Below are positions 53,423 to 64,000 of a stretch of DNA of 64,000 nt, in pieces. Positions within the stretch are counted from its first letter, which is position 1. Each line of letters starts with the position of its first letter. Both the position numbers and the translations under genes were made by a program. The notes beneath the pieces were generated by a model. It saw only the letters and a program-made list of their open reading frames with translations. It did no database searches and had not been told where the DNA came from. This DNA is from Motiliproteus coralliicola (lineage in GTDB: Bacteria > Pseudomonadota > Gammaproteobacteria > Pseudomonadales > Balneatricaceae), in NCBI RefSeq assembly GCF_003345655.1, contig NZ_QQOH01000003.1, forward strand, positions 186,001 to 250,000, written 5' to 3'.

Positions 53423-54727
53423 ATGAGCATCAACGACCTGTACGGCTCTGACTCGAAGCGCGAAAGCTTTTTCACCGCCGCTCTTGCCGATATCGATCCG
53501 TCGATCAAAGCCTCGGTAGACCGTGAATTCGACCGCCAGGAGCGCCAGATCGAGCTGATCGCCTCCGAGAACATCGTCTCTAAAGCTGTCATGCAGGCCC
53601 AGGGCACTGTACTGACCAACAAGTACGCCGAAGGCTACAGCGGTCGTCGTTACTACGGCGGTTGCGAATACGTCGACGAAGTTGAGTCCCTGGCTATCGA
53701 TCGCGCCAAGCAGCTGTTCAACTGCGAATACGTTAACGTTCAGCCCCACTCCGGCGCCCAAGCTAACGGCGCGGTGATGATGGCACTGCTGCAGCCGGGT
53801 GACACCATCCTCGGCATGTCTCTGGACGCCGGTGGCCACCTGACCCACGGCGCCCGTCCGGCTCAGTCCGGCAAGTGGTTCAACGCGGTTCAGTACGGTG
53901 TTAGCGAAGCCGATTGCCGCATCGATTACGACGCCATCGAAGCCCTGGCCGTTGAGCACAAGCCGAAGCTGATCATCGCCGGTGGTTCCGCCATCCCGCG
54001 CGAAATCGACTTTGCCCGTTTCCGTGAGATCGCCGACAAAGTAGACGCCTACCTGATGGTCGACATGGCTCACATCGCCGGCCTGATTGCCACTGGCAAG
54101 CACCCAAGCCCGATGCCTTACGCCGACGTGGTAACCACCACCACCCACAAGACCCTGCGTGGCCCCCGTGGCGGCATGATCCTGTCCAACAACCTGGAGC
54201 TGGGCAAGAAGATCAACTCTGCGGTATTCCCGGGTCTGCAAGGCGGTCCGCTGATGCACGTAATCGCAGCGAAAGCGGTTGCCTTCGGTGAAGCACTGCA
54301 GCCGGAATTCAGCGACTACATCCAGAACGTACTGGACAACGCCCGTACCCTGGCCGAAGTCATGGTCGAGCGCGGCTGCGACATCGTCACCGGCGGTACC
54401 GATACCCACCTGATGCTGGTCGACCTGCGTCCGAAAGGACTGAAGGGTAACGCCGTTGAAGAGAGCCTGGAGCGCGCCGGTATCACCTGTAACAAGAACG
54501 GCATCCCGTTCGACCCGGAAAAGCCGATGGTCACCTCCGGTATCCGTCTGGGTACTCCGGCCGGTACCAGCCGCGGCTTCGGCGTCGACGAGTTCCGTCG
54601 CATCGGCCACCTGATCAGCGATGTGCTGGATGGTCTGGCTGAAAACCCGGAAGACAACAGCAAGGTAGAGCAGCAGGTCCGCGACGAGATCGAAAACCTG
54701 TGCAAGCGTTTCCCGCTCTACCGCTAA
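53423..54727 (+). CDS. glyA: Serine hydroxymethyltransferase
   Basis: A 434-residue PLP enzyme interconverting serine plus tetrahydrofolate with glycine plus 5,10-methylene-tetrahydrofolate. Family features: [12 protein letters not shown] near residue 35, [13 protein letters not shown], and the PLP Lys in [14 protein letters not shown]. It lies between sdaA and gcvH, linking serine and glycine degradation. Codon use is strongly biased, as in highly expressed genes. Confidence 0.97.
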   Translation: MSINDLYGSDSKRESFFTAALADIDPSIKASVDREFDRQERQIELIASENIVSKAVMQAQGTVLTNKYAEGYSGRRYYGGCEYVDEVESLAIDRAKQLFNCEYVNVQPHSGAQANGAVMMALLQPGDTILGMSLDAGGHLTHGARPAQSGKWFNAVQYGVSEADCRIDYDAIEALAVEHKPKLIIAGGSAIPREIDFARFREIADKVDAYLMVDMAHIAGLIATGKHPSPMPYADVVTTTTHKTLRGPRGGMILSNNLELGKKINSAVFPGLQGGPLMHVIAAKAVAFGEALQPEFSDYIQNVLDNARTLAEVMVERGCDIVTGGTDTHLMLVDLRPKGLKGNAVEESLERAGITCNKNGIPFDPEKPMVTSGIRLGTPAGTSRGFGVDEFRRIGHLISDVLDGLAENPEDNSKVEQQVRDEIENLCKRFPLYR

Positions 54728-54737
54728 AAAGACCAAT

Positions 54738-54767
54738 GTTGCCGGTATCTATCACGCTGCCGGCAAC
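54738..54767 (+). other. Stem-loop in glyA-gcvH spacer
   Basis: GTTGCCGG and CCGGCAAC form an eight-pair stem with a 14-base loop, 10 bases past glyA. No T-run follows; it may stabilise or process the mRNA rather than terminate. Confidence 0.5.
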
Positions 54768-54809
54768 GCTAACCCTCTAATTAACAAGATCTAATTCAGG
54801 AACAGAACG

Positions 54810-55202
54810 ATGAGCAATATCCCAACTAACCTGCGTTTTGCCAAGAGCCACGAATGGGTACTGGATAACGGCGACGGTACCGTAACCGTTGGTATTTCCG
54901 ACCACGCCCAAGAGCTGCTCGGCGATGTCGTTTTCGTTGAAATTCCCGAAGAAGGCCGTGAAGTCGAAGCTGGCGAAGAGTTCTCACTGGTTGAGTCTGT
55001 CAAAGCGGCTTCCGACGTTTACAGCCCGGTCAGCGGCGAGATCATCGCGATCAACGAACTGCTGGAAGAAGCTCCGGAAACCATCAACGAAGATCCGTAC
55101 GGCGAAGCTTGGCTGGCAAAGATCAAACTGTCCGATGCCGACGCCCTGAACGCACTGATGGATGCGGCTACCTACTCCGATCTGATCGCACAGAGCGAGT
55201 AA
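54810..55202 (+). CDS. gcvH: Glycine cleavage system H protein
   Basis: A 130-residue lipoyl carrier shuttling the aminomethyl group between P, T and L proteins. The lipoyl-bearing Lys is in VESVKAASDVYSP near residue 65. Length is typical (125-130). Placed directly before gcvP. Confidence 0.97.
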   Translation: MSNIPTNLRFAKSHEWVLDNGDGTVTVGISDHAQELLGDVVFVEIPEEGREVEAGEEFSLVESVKAASDVYSPVSGEIIAINELLEEAPETINEDPYGEAWLAKIKLSDADALNALMDAATYSDLIAQSE

Positions 55203-55214
55203 GCCCTCCCAACG

Positions 55215-55251
55215 CGCAGCCCAAAGGAGTCAAACTTCTTACGGCTGCGCG
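55215..55251 (+). other. Stem-loop in gcvH-gcvP spacer
   Basis: GCGCAGCC and GGCTGCGC pair as an outer eight-base stem, with an inner AAGGAG/CTTCTT helix (one wobble) around a TCAAA loop. No T-run. Strong structure 12 bases past gcvH. Confidence 0.55.
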
Positions 55252-55294
55252 CTACAGAACGGATAACACGACCGAACTGACAGGTTAATTAGTT

Positions 55295-58195
<2,901 letters not shown>

Positions 58196-58200
58196 ACTCC

Positions 58201-58233
58201 GTGCCGGCCAAGGATGATCTCCTAGGTCGGCAC
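58201..58233 (+). other. Strong stem-loop just after gcvP
   Basis: GTGCCGGCC and GGTCGGCAC with inner AGGA/TCCT close on a TGATC loop, starting 5 bases past the gcvP stop. No T-run directly follows. Confidence 0.55.
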
Positions 58234-58248
58234 AACCAGAGGGCCTTG

Positions 58249-58319
58249 GGCCGCGGCGCTGCAGGTGAATCTACCCTGATACGCCGCCTGTTAGCACTCC
58301 CAGCCGCGGTCATTTTTTT
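58249..58319 (+). terminator. Terminator-like structure with alternative hairpin after gcvP
   Basis: GGCCGCGG (58249-58256) can pair with CCGCGGTC (58304-58311) and is followed by A and seven T residues, resembling an intrinsic terminator with a large loop. The same strand segment GCGGCG (58253-58258) can instead pair with CGCCGC (58282-58287). The two structures exclude each other, as in attenuators. The rest of the 321-base gcvP-symporter gap (58196-58516) holds an AT-rich stretch and no gene. Confidence 0.4.
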
Positions 58320-58516
58320 AGTACCTCTGAGTTCTGCTATACCAACTACGGACAATAAATAAAAAATTAAGATAGAGAGCCATTTAGACACAACTATCGA
58401 ATCCTTTTTTTACTTTTCAGCCACACCGGCTCGGGCCTACCAAGGCGGTCGACTGGAAAAGCTCAAAACAGCCGCTCACAAGGCGGCATAACTATAAAAA
58501 CCATGAGGGTAAAACT

Positions 58517-59896
58517 ATGGAGATGCTCACTGGAGTGATCGAAACGATAAACGGCATCGTCTGGGGACCGATGATGCTCGTTCTGATTCTGGGTGTAGGC
58601 CTGTTCCTGCAGCTGGGTCTACGACTCTTGCCGATTCTGAAGTTGGGAACCGGTATCAAACTGATGTGGGGTGGCCGTTCGGCCCGTAAAGGTGAGGACC
58701 AGGAGGGTGAGATCTCCCCGTTCAACGCCTTGATGACCGCCCTGTCCGCTACCGTAGGTACCGGTAACATTGCCGGTGTTGCTACCGCCATCTTCCTGGG
58801 TGGTCCGGGCGCACTGTTCTGGATGTGGTGTACCGCTCTGGTCGGTATGGCAACCAAGTTCTCTGAAGCCGTTCTGGCTGTGAAATACCGCGAAGTCGAC
58901 GAAGAAGGCAACCACGTTGGTGGCCCGATGTACTACATCAAGAACGGTCTGGGCAGCAAGTGGGCCTGGATGGGTACTCTGTTCGCCATCTTCGGTACCA
59001 TCGCCGGTTTCGGTATCGGTAACACCGTACAGTCCAACTCTGTTGCCAGCGTCATCGAGTCCAACTTCGGCGTGCCGATGTGGGTTTCTGGTGTGGTACT
59101 GATGGTTCTGACCGCTGCGGTTCTGATCGGTGGTATCAAGCGTATCGGTAACGTTGCTGGTCTGCTGGTACCGTTCATGGCGATCGCTTACCTGCTGGCA
59201 GGCCTGACCGCACTGGCGGTTAATGCCGATGCTATCCCGGCTGCGTTCGATCTGGTCTTCACCCACGCCTTCTCACCGGTTGCTGCTCAAGGTGGCTTCG
59301 CAGGTGCTGCTGTGTGGATGGCGATCCGCTTCGGTGTTGCCCGTGGTGTATTCTCCAACGAAGCCGGTCTGGGTAGTGCGCCGATTGCTCACGCTTCTGC
59401 GCAAACCAAAGATCCGGTCCGTCAGGGTCTGATCGCGATGCTGGGTACCTTCATCGATACCATCATCATCTGCTCCATCACCGGTCTGGTTATCATCACC
59501 TCCGGCGTATGGACCAGCGGTGATTCCGGTGCGGCTCTGACCTCTGCGGCCTTCGCCGGTGCACTGCCGGGTGTGGGTAACTACCTGGTTGCCATCTCGC
59601 TGGCTATCTTCGCCTTCACCACCATCCTGGGCTGGAGCGTTTATAGTGAGCGTTGTGCTGAGTACCTGTTCGGCGTCAAGATCATCAAGCCGTTCCGTCT
59701 GCTGTGGATCCTGGCCGTTCCGGTCGGCACCATCGTCAGCCTCGACTTCGTCTGGCTGCTGGCTGACACCCTGAACGCCATGATGGCGATCCCGAACCTG
59801 ATCGCTCTGGCACTGCTGAGCCCGGTTGTGTTCAAGCTGGCGCGCGAGTACTTTGCTCGTCAAGCTGGCGACACCGCAGAAAGCTCTCAATCCTGA
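58517..59896 (+). CDS. Sodium:alanine/glycine symporter (AGCS family)
   Basis: A 459-residue inner-membrane transporter with about eleven helices. AGCS signatures: NALMTALSATVGTGNIAGVATAI near residue 75 and VARGVFSNEAGLGSAPIAHA near 280. It imports alanine or glycine with Na+. Position between gcvP and gcvT argues for glycine as physiological substrate (inference). GAGGG eight bases before ATG supports the start. Confidence 0.94.
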   Translation: MEMLTGVIETINGIVWGPMMLVLILGVGLFLQLGLRLLPILKLGTGIKLMWGGRSARKGEDQEGEISPFNALMTALSATVGTGNIAGVATAIFLGGPGALFWMWCTALVGMATKFSEAVLAVKYREVDEEGNHVGGPMYYIKNGLGSKWAWMGTLFAIFGTIAGFGIGNTVQSNSVASVIESNFGVPMWVSGVVLMVLTAAVLIGGIKRIGNVAGLLVPFMAIAYLLAGLTALAVNADAIPAAFDLVFTHAFSPVAAQGGFAGAAVWMAIRFGVARGVFSNEAGLGSAPIAHASAQTKDPVRQGLIAMLGTFIDTIIICSITGLVIITSGVWTSGDSGAALTSAAFAGALPGVGNYLVAISLAIFAFTTILGWSVYSERCAEYLFGVKIIKPFRLLWILAVPVGTIVSLDFVWLLADTLNAMMAIPNLIALALLSPVVFKLAREYFARQAGDTAESSQS

Positions 59897-59943
59897 TGGC
59901 TTAAAGCCTCAGGAGTGATATTCGGAGCTTAACGCTCCCCCCT

Positions 59944-59986
59944 GGAGCCGTGCTTGACTCACGGGCACGGTTCCTCCCCTCGGGGA
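59944..59986 (+). other. Two stem-loops in symporter-gcvT spacer
   Basis: GGAGCCGTGC and GCACGGTTCC form a ten-pair stem (one wobble; 59944-59974), immediately followed by TCCC-CTCG-GGGA (59975-59986). No T-run follows. The 221-base spacer contains no gene and no recognisable glycine riboswitch core. Confidence 0.45.
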
Positions 59987-60117
59987 AACGAACTTTTGGT
60001 TTGCTTGAGCGCATCAAGCGATGTGCTGAATCAAACCCAAACCTGGCCTGGACTTGATCCATTAGATCCGGGCGGTAAACAAACAACAGTCCATAAACTG
60101 CTTGCAGGAGACACCCC

Positions 60118-61245
60118 ATGTCACAGAACGAACAAGCCCTGGCTAAAACAGCCCTGTACGATCTTCATGTAGAACTGGGCGCCAAGATGGTGCCGTTCGC
60201 CGGATACGAAATGCCGGTTCAATACCCGCTGGGTGTCAAGAAAGAGCACAACCATACCCGTGAGCAAGCCGGTCTGTTCGACGTCTCCCACATGGGTCAG
60301 GTTCTGCTGCACGGGGAAGGCGCCGCCGCAGCGCTGGAGAAGCTGGTACCGGTCGACATCATCGATCTGCCGGCCGGTAAGCAGCGTTACGCTCTGTTCA
60401 CCAACGATGCCGGCGGCATCATGGACGACCTGATGGTCAGCAACCTGGGCGACAAGCTGATGGTTGTGGTAAACGCGGCATGCAAGGAGCAGGATATCGC
60501 TCACATGCGCGCCAACCTGGGTGAAGGCGTTGAGATCGAAGTTCTCGAAGACCGTTCCCTGCTTGCACTACAGGGCCCGAAGGCCGTTGACGCCCTGGCT
60601 CGCCTGCAGCCGTCTGTCACCGATATGGTCTTCATGGATTTCCAGACCGTTGAGATCAACGGTATCGACTGCTACATCGGCCGTGCCGGCTACACCGGTG
60701 AAGACGGTTTTGAAATTTCTGTTCCGTCCAGCCAAGCCGCCGAACTGGCCAAAGCGCTGCTGGAACAGCCAGAAGTAGAAGCCATCGGCCTGGGTGCCCG
60801 TGACTCCCTGCGTCTGGAAGCCGGTCTGTGCCTGTACGGCAACGACATCGACACCACCACCACCCCTTACGAAGCCAGCCTGCTGTGGGCAATCAGCAAG
60901 AACCGTCGGCTGGAAGGCGAACGTGAAGGAGGCTTCCCGGGTGCAGAAACCGTACTGGCACAGATCCAGAGCAAGAAAGCCGATCGCAAGCGCGTTGGCC
61001 TGCTGGGTCAGGGTCGTGCACCGGTTCGCGAAGGTACCGAGCTGGTCAACGCCCAGGGCGAAACCATTGGTACCGTCACCAGCGGCACCTTCGGCCCGAC
61101 TGCCGGCGCACCGGTAGCGATGGGTTACGTAGCCTTTGAGTATGCCGCGATCGACACCGAAGTCTTCGCCGTCGTCCGTGGTAAGCAACTGCCGATGACC
61201 GTCGCCAAGACGCCGTTCGTCCCGCAGCGCTACTACCGTGGCTAA
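60118..61245 (+). CDS. gcvT: Glycine cleavage system T protein (aminomethyltransferase)
   Basis: A 375-residue enzyme transferring the methylene group from aminomethyl-lipoyl-GcvH to tetrahydrofolate with release of ammonia. LYDLHVELGAKMVPFAGYEMPVQY, DVSHMGQ, and RDSLRLEAGLCLYGNDID are typical. The folate-binding Asp is in YTGEDGFE... region near residue 200. The gene is separated from gcvHP by the symporter, an arrangement different from the compact gcvTHP of E. coli. Confidence 0.97.
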   Translation: MSQNEQALAKTALYDLHVELGAKMVPFAGYEMPVQYPLGVKKEHNHTREQAGLFDVSHMGQVLLHGEGAAAALEKLVPVDIIDLPAGKQRYALFTNDAGGIMDDLMVSNLGDKLMVVVNAACKEQDIAHMRANLGEGVEIEVLEDRSLLALQGPKAVDALARLQPSVTDMVFMDFQTVEINGIDCYIGRAGYTGEDGFEISVPSSQAAELAKALLEQPEVEAIGLGARDSLRLEAGLCLYGNDIDTTTTPYEASLLWAISKNRRLEGEREGGFPGAETVLAQIQSKKADRKRVGLLGQGRAPVREGTELVNAQGETIGTVTSGTFGPTAGAPVAMGYVAFEYAAIDTEVFAVVRGKQLPMTVAKTPFVPQRYYRG

Positions 61246-61268
61246 GTAAGAGCACCTAAGCTCGCACC

Positions 61269-61304
61269 ACCGCTGCTGGTTCCTTTCAGGCAAACGGCAG
61301 CGGT
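61269..61304 (+). other. Stem-loop after gcvT
   Basis: ACCGCTGC and GCAGCGGT pair as an eight-base stem with a 20-base loop, 24 bases past gcvT. No T-run follows. Confidence 0.45.
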
Positions 61305-61450
61305 TGCTGATATCCCGCAGTAAACCAATCCCTATTCAACACGTCTTCAGCGAACTCTGTTCGTTGCGGACACTCGTGCAGCGGTCCCAGGCATTTCAGC
61401 CTGTTCAATAGAACATACGGCCGCATTTGGTGTTAATCCCGGAGGCACCT

Positions 61451-62404
61451 ATGGAACTGATCGAAACCGTCGAACTGAAGCAACTCAAAGGCGAGTCGAA
61501 GATGTCACGGCTGAAGATAAAGCCGGACCCCAAGCGTCAACGCCTGCGTAAACCCGAATGGATTCGGATCGACGCCCGCAGTAATGCGAATGTCTCCAAA
61601 GTTAAAGCCGAATTGCGCGAGAAAAAATTACACACCGTTTGCGAACAAGCCTCCTGCCCTAACCTGGCCGAGTGTTTCAGCAAGCGCACCGCTACCTTCA
61701 TGATCATGGGGGCTATCTGCACCCGTCGCTGCCCATTCTGCGATGTCGCCCACGGCAAGCCGATGGCGCTGAATCCGGAAGAACCCCTTGAGGTGGCCAA
61801 CACGATCACCAAGCTGGGTCTGGCCCACGCGGTGATCACCTCGGTCGACCGTGACGACCTGCGTGACGGAGGTGCGGCCCATTTCAGCGCCTGTGTCCGA
61901 GAAAACCGTCGCCTGAATCCGCAGACTCGGATCGAAATTCTGGTTCCGGATTTTCGTGGCAAACTCGATCGCGCTCTGGAAGAACTCGCCCAGGACGCTC
62001 CCGATATCCTCAACCACAACCTGGAAACCGTACCCCGGCTCTATGCCAGTTGCCGCCCCGGCGCCAGCTACCAGGGCTCACTGGAGCTGCTGTCGCGCTA
62101 CAAACAGCAACACCCGGAGGTTGCCACCAAATCCGGTCTGATGGTCGGTCTGGGAGAGACCCTGGAAGAGATCGTTGAAGTAATGAAGGATCTGCGAGCC
62201 CATGACGTCAGCATGCTGACCATCGGCCAGTACCTGCAACCCAGTCGCCACCACCTGGCGGTTGAACGTTATGTGACTCCGGAGGAGTTCAAGCAGTTGG
62301 AGCAGACCGGTTATGAGCTAGGCTTTGAAAGTGTTGCCGCCGGCCCCATGGTCCGTTCGTCCTACCACGCTGATCGCCAAGCTGATGGCCAGCGGGTCGA
62401 CTGA
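61451..62404 (+). CDS. lipA: Lipoyl synthase
   Basis: A 317-residue radical SAM enzyme inserting two sulfurs into octanoyl groups on GcvH and 2-oxoacid dehydrogenase E2 proteins. The radical SAM motif is CTRRCPFC and the auxiliary cluster motif is [12 protein letters not shown]; the C-terminal RSSYHAD gives the auxiliary Ser ligand. Start chosen by CGGAGG seven bases before the ATG at 61451. Its placement after gcvT suggests dedicated supply of lipoyl groups for glycine cleavage; whether a second lipA exists elsewhere cannot be told. Confidence 0.95.
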   Translation: MELIETVELKQLKGESKMSRLKIKPDPKRQRLRKPEWIRIDARSNANVSKVKAELREKKLHTVCEQASCPNLAECFSKRTATFMIMGAICTRRCPFCDVAHGKPMALNPEEPLEVANTITKLGLAHAVITSVDRDDLRDGGAAHFSACVRENRRLNPQTRIEILVPDFRGKLDRALEELAQDAPDILNHNLETVPRLYASCRPGASYQGSLELLSRYKQQHPEVATKSGLMVGLGETLEEIVEVMKDLRAHDVSMLTIGQYLQPSRHHLAVERYVTPEEFKQLEQTGYELGFESVAAGPMVRSSYHADRQADGQRVD

Positions 62405-62434
62405 GCCTCGTCAGATCTTCACGGAGGAAACCGT

Positions 62435-62953
62435 ATGCAATCCTTGAATCTGGTCAGCCTGCAATCCGGCACCGTGCATTCCGCCGAACTGGTGGCCGAA
62501 CCTAGTCTTGCCGAGCTGAACCTGCAAGGCAGACAGGACGATCAACGACTGATGATTGCACTGGGCCAAACCCTGGGCTGCCCTCGTCCGATCAACCCCA
62601 AAGGGATCAGCCGTTGCCGAGACCTGTTGTTGGTATGGCTCGATCATGCTGAAGTGGTGGCCATTGCTCACCCTCGCTTTGGCTACGACCTCGAAAGCGG
62701 ATTACGCGCGGTACTGGGAGACCAGATCGAAATTGAGCTGATTCCGGATACCAGCCTACACCTGAGCCTAGACAGCGATAGCTGGAAAGCCCTGCAGGCG
62801 CTGGAATACCATTCCATCGATGCTGACGGCCTAAGTGAACAACCGGATTCTTTATGTGTCCGCCCCAGCTCAGCCTGTCGCGAGCTCAGCCTGTTGCTCC
62901 AACAGCAAGACCACGAGCTGTTTCAGCGTTGGATACAGCAACTCAGCCATTAA
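62435..62953 (+). CDS. Unknown protein, possibly sarcosine-oxidase-gamma / T-protein-like fold
   Basis: A 172-residue soluble protein with no recognised catalytic motif. The stretch ALGQTLGCPRPINPK followed by RDLLLVWLDHAEVVAIA resembles the layout of sarcosine oxidase gamma subunits and the related folate-binding T-protein fold, but sequence support is thin. It lies 30 bases after lipA with a GGAGG ribosome site, so it is probably co-transcribed with lipA and linked to glycine/C1 metabolism by context. Confidence 0.55.
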   Translation: MQSLNLVSLQSGTVHSAELVAEPSLAELNLQGRQDDQRLMIALGQTLGCPRPINPKGISRCRDLLLVWLDHAEVVAIAHPRFGYDLESGLRAVLGDQIEIELIPDTSLHLSLDSDSWKALQALEYHSIDADGLSEQPDSLCVRPSSACRELSLLLQQQDHELFQRWIQQLSH

Positions 62954-63242
62954 ATCCGGTCTGCTAAGTGCCAGCCCATTAAAACGGCAGCCCATTCATA
63001 GGCCAAAGCCGGATCGGCTGGCTTTGGCCAGAACAGAAAGACCCTCTCTATCCTGCTCCCCTTCTATCCGCCCATCCGCCAAACCAGCCCCTGCTCAACA
63101 GCCCCATTGTGTAGTTGAGCTAGCGATTCTTCTTAACAGAAGAGTGCTGGTTTGATGCGGAGCAAATAAGCCCAATAGCGGATGGATCTTGGTATCCCTG
63201 CCTGCCAAACTAGCGCCTGACACCTCCGGAGCCAAGCCATTC

Positions 63243-63608
63243 ATGCCGACTCTAATCCAGCTGTCCGACTGTCAGCGCTATCTCACCGTCTATCAAAGCG
63301 GTCCACTTTCGGTCGCCGAGATCAAACAGGCGCGCCTCGACTCGGCTGGTTTCTACAACAACTGTGACCGGGCTCTGGTGGATTACCGCGAAGCAGATCT
63401 GAGCCCGTTAAATCTGCTGGAGCTGGACAATCTGGCGATGGAGTTTAAACAGGACCTACCCAGCTGCAGGCGGATGGCAATCGTGCGAACCATCGGTTCC
63501 GATGATAACTATTACGAACATCTGACCAACGTCTGCACCATCGGGGGCGTCGACACCCGTGTCTTTGAATCACCCAGCCAAGCCCTTGACTGGCTGCTCA
63601 GGGACTAG
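63243..63608 (+). CDS. Small protein, possibly STAS/SpoIIAA-like
   Basis: A 121-residue soluble alpha/beta protein. The pattern of an N-terminal strand (RYLTVYQSGPLSVAEI), ALVDYREADLSPLNLLELDN and a later VFESPSQALDWL suggests a SpoIIAA-like fold of the type found in small uncharacterised bacterial proteins; confidence in that is low. The ATG at 63243 has GGAG 12 bases upstream; an in-frame TTG at 63189 is an alternative. It stands alone; the 289 bases before it show no gene. Confidence 0.5.
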   Translation: MPTLIQLSDCQRYLTVYQSGPLSVAEIKQARLDSAGFYNNCDRALVDYREADLSPLNLLELDNLAMEFKQDLPSCRRMAIVRTIGSDDNYYEHLTNVCTIGGVDTRVFESPSQALDWLLRD

Positions 63609-63714
63609 CTCAGCTCCCAAGCCAGGCGGTACGGCCCCAACGTAGGATCCAGGTTCAAATCGAGGTGCATAGCTTGACAAGCAATAAGCGAAATCAGGAT
63701 AAATAGAGGAAAAT

Positions 63715-63790
63715 TGGTGGAGCCTAGCGGGATCGAACCGCTGACCTCAACACTGCCAGTGTTGCGCTCTCCCAGCTGAGCTAAGGCCCC
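63715..63790 (-). tRNA. tRNA-Ala (GGC)
   Basis: On the minus strand a 76-base cloverleaf starts GGGGCCTTAGCTCAG and ends with an encoded CCA. The anticodon stem CAACA/TGTTG encloses CTGGCAG, giving anticodon GGC (reads GCC). The T-loop GGTTCGATCC is standard. Confidence 0.96.
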
Positions 63791-63814
63791 ACGACTTCCG
63801 AATGGAAGAAAAGA

Positions 63815-63890
63815 TGGCGTCCCATAGGGGGTTCGAACCCCTGTTACCGCCGTGAAAGGGCGGTGTCCTAGGCCACTAGACGAATGGGAC
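63815..63890 (-). tRNA. tRNA-Glu (TTC)
   Basis: A 76-base cloverleaf on the minus strand, acceptor stem GTCCCAT/ATGGGAC, encoded CCA. Anticodon loop CTTTCAC between CCGCC and GGCGG gives TTC (reads GAA). Close to E. coli tRNA-Glu. Confidence 0.96.
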
Positions 63891-63949
63891 GCTACGGTAC
63901 ACTTTGGGTAAGTGTTCGTTCTGCAAATTCTTAACCGAATGGAAAGAAT

Positions 63950-64000
63950 TGGTGGAGCCTAGCGGGATCGAACCGCTGACCTCAACACTGCCAGTGTTGC
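63950..64000 (-). tRNA. tRNA-Ala (GGC), 5' part beyond window
   Basis: The last 51 bases repeat the 3' part of the tRNA-Ala at 63715-63790 exactly, from the CCA end through the anticodon loop. It is a second copy; the cluster therefore reads Ala-Glu-Ala (and perhaps continues) on the minus strand. Confidence 0.92.

Noticed and set aside
59897-60117. Glycine riboswitch before gcvT
   Set aside because: Stem-loops are present but I could not find the conserved glycine aptamer core; the same holds for the sdaA and symporter leaders.

Overview
The window looks like chromosomal DNA of a motile gammaproteobacterium, probably a marine Oceanospirillales-type organism. The pointers are FlgO/FlgP/FlgT flagellar ring proteins, the gammaproteobacterial EF-P paralogue EfpL, a tup-mob-moeA tungsten/molybdenum cofactor operon, DUF6279 and CvfB proteins, and uniformly GC-rich genes. 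The taxonomic call is inference; no rRNA or marker allowing a species call is present.

Layout. 1-2.8 kb: a truncated bacteriohemerythrin and a membrane-bound class III nucleotide cyclase overlapping a small secreted protein. 3-9 kb: a complete peptide-type (Opp/Dpp class) ABC importer operon. 9.35-11.8 kb: a twin CDGSH protein, then an AT-richer array of five small cassettes, each followed by an attC-like site, with no integrase in the window (a CALIN, or the end of a chromosomal integron). 12.2-14.9 kb: FapA/DUF342 and CvfB proteins. 15-27.5 kb: the most unusual block. It holds an ABC exporter-like protein whose nucleotide-binding domain has lost every catalytic motif and carries an internally repeated insertion, a periplasmic binding protein, two GT4 and two MurG-like glycosyltransferases, a histidine phosphatase and a NodB-like deacetylase. 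Beside them lie a class III cyclase, an HD phosphohydrolase and a stand-alone cyclic-nucleotide-binding protein. I read it as a candidate envelope-glycan system wired to cyclic nucleotide signalling.

27.6-36.7 kb: gltX, a Zur-controlled znuA with a very long His-rich loop, flgP-flgO and divergent flgT, efpL, a Bax-type glucosaminidase and a diguanylate cyclase with a c-type-heme-like sensor. 36.7-45.8 kb: a sigma54 response regulator and histidine kinase divergent from tupABC-mobA-mobB-moeA. That operon has a textbook -24/-12 promoter and an upstream palindrome, suggesting two-component, sigma54-dependent control of tungstate uptake. 46-51 kb: a lysozyme-like protein, a class 3 lipase, GNAT, gamma-glutamylcyclotransferase-like, DUF6279 and alpha/beta hydrolase genes.

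51-63 kb: a glycine/serine catabolic block: XRE-cupin regulator, sdaA, glyA, gcvH, gcvP, Na+/alanine-glycine symporter, gcvT and lipA. Repeated GTTTC/GAAAC palindromes lie in the regulator-sdaA spacer, and a GC-rich stem-loop lies in most spacers downstream. Serine is deaminated or converted to glycine by GlyA, and glycine is oxidised by the T/H/P proteins, with LipA supplying the lipoyl cofactor of GcvH. The window ends in a tRNA cluster (Ala-GGC, Glu-TTC, partial Ala-GGC) on the minus strand.
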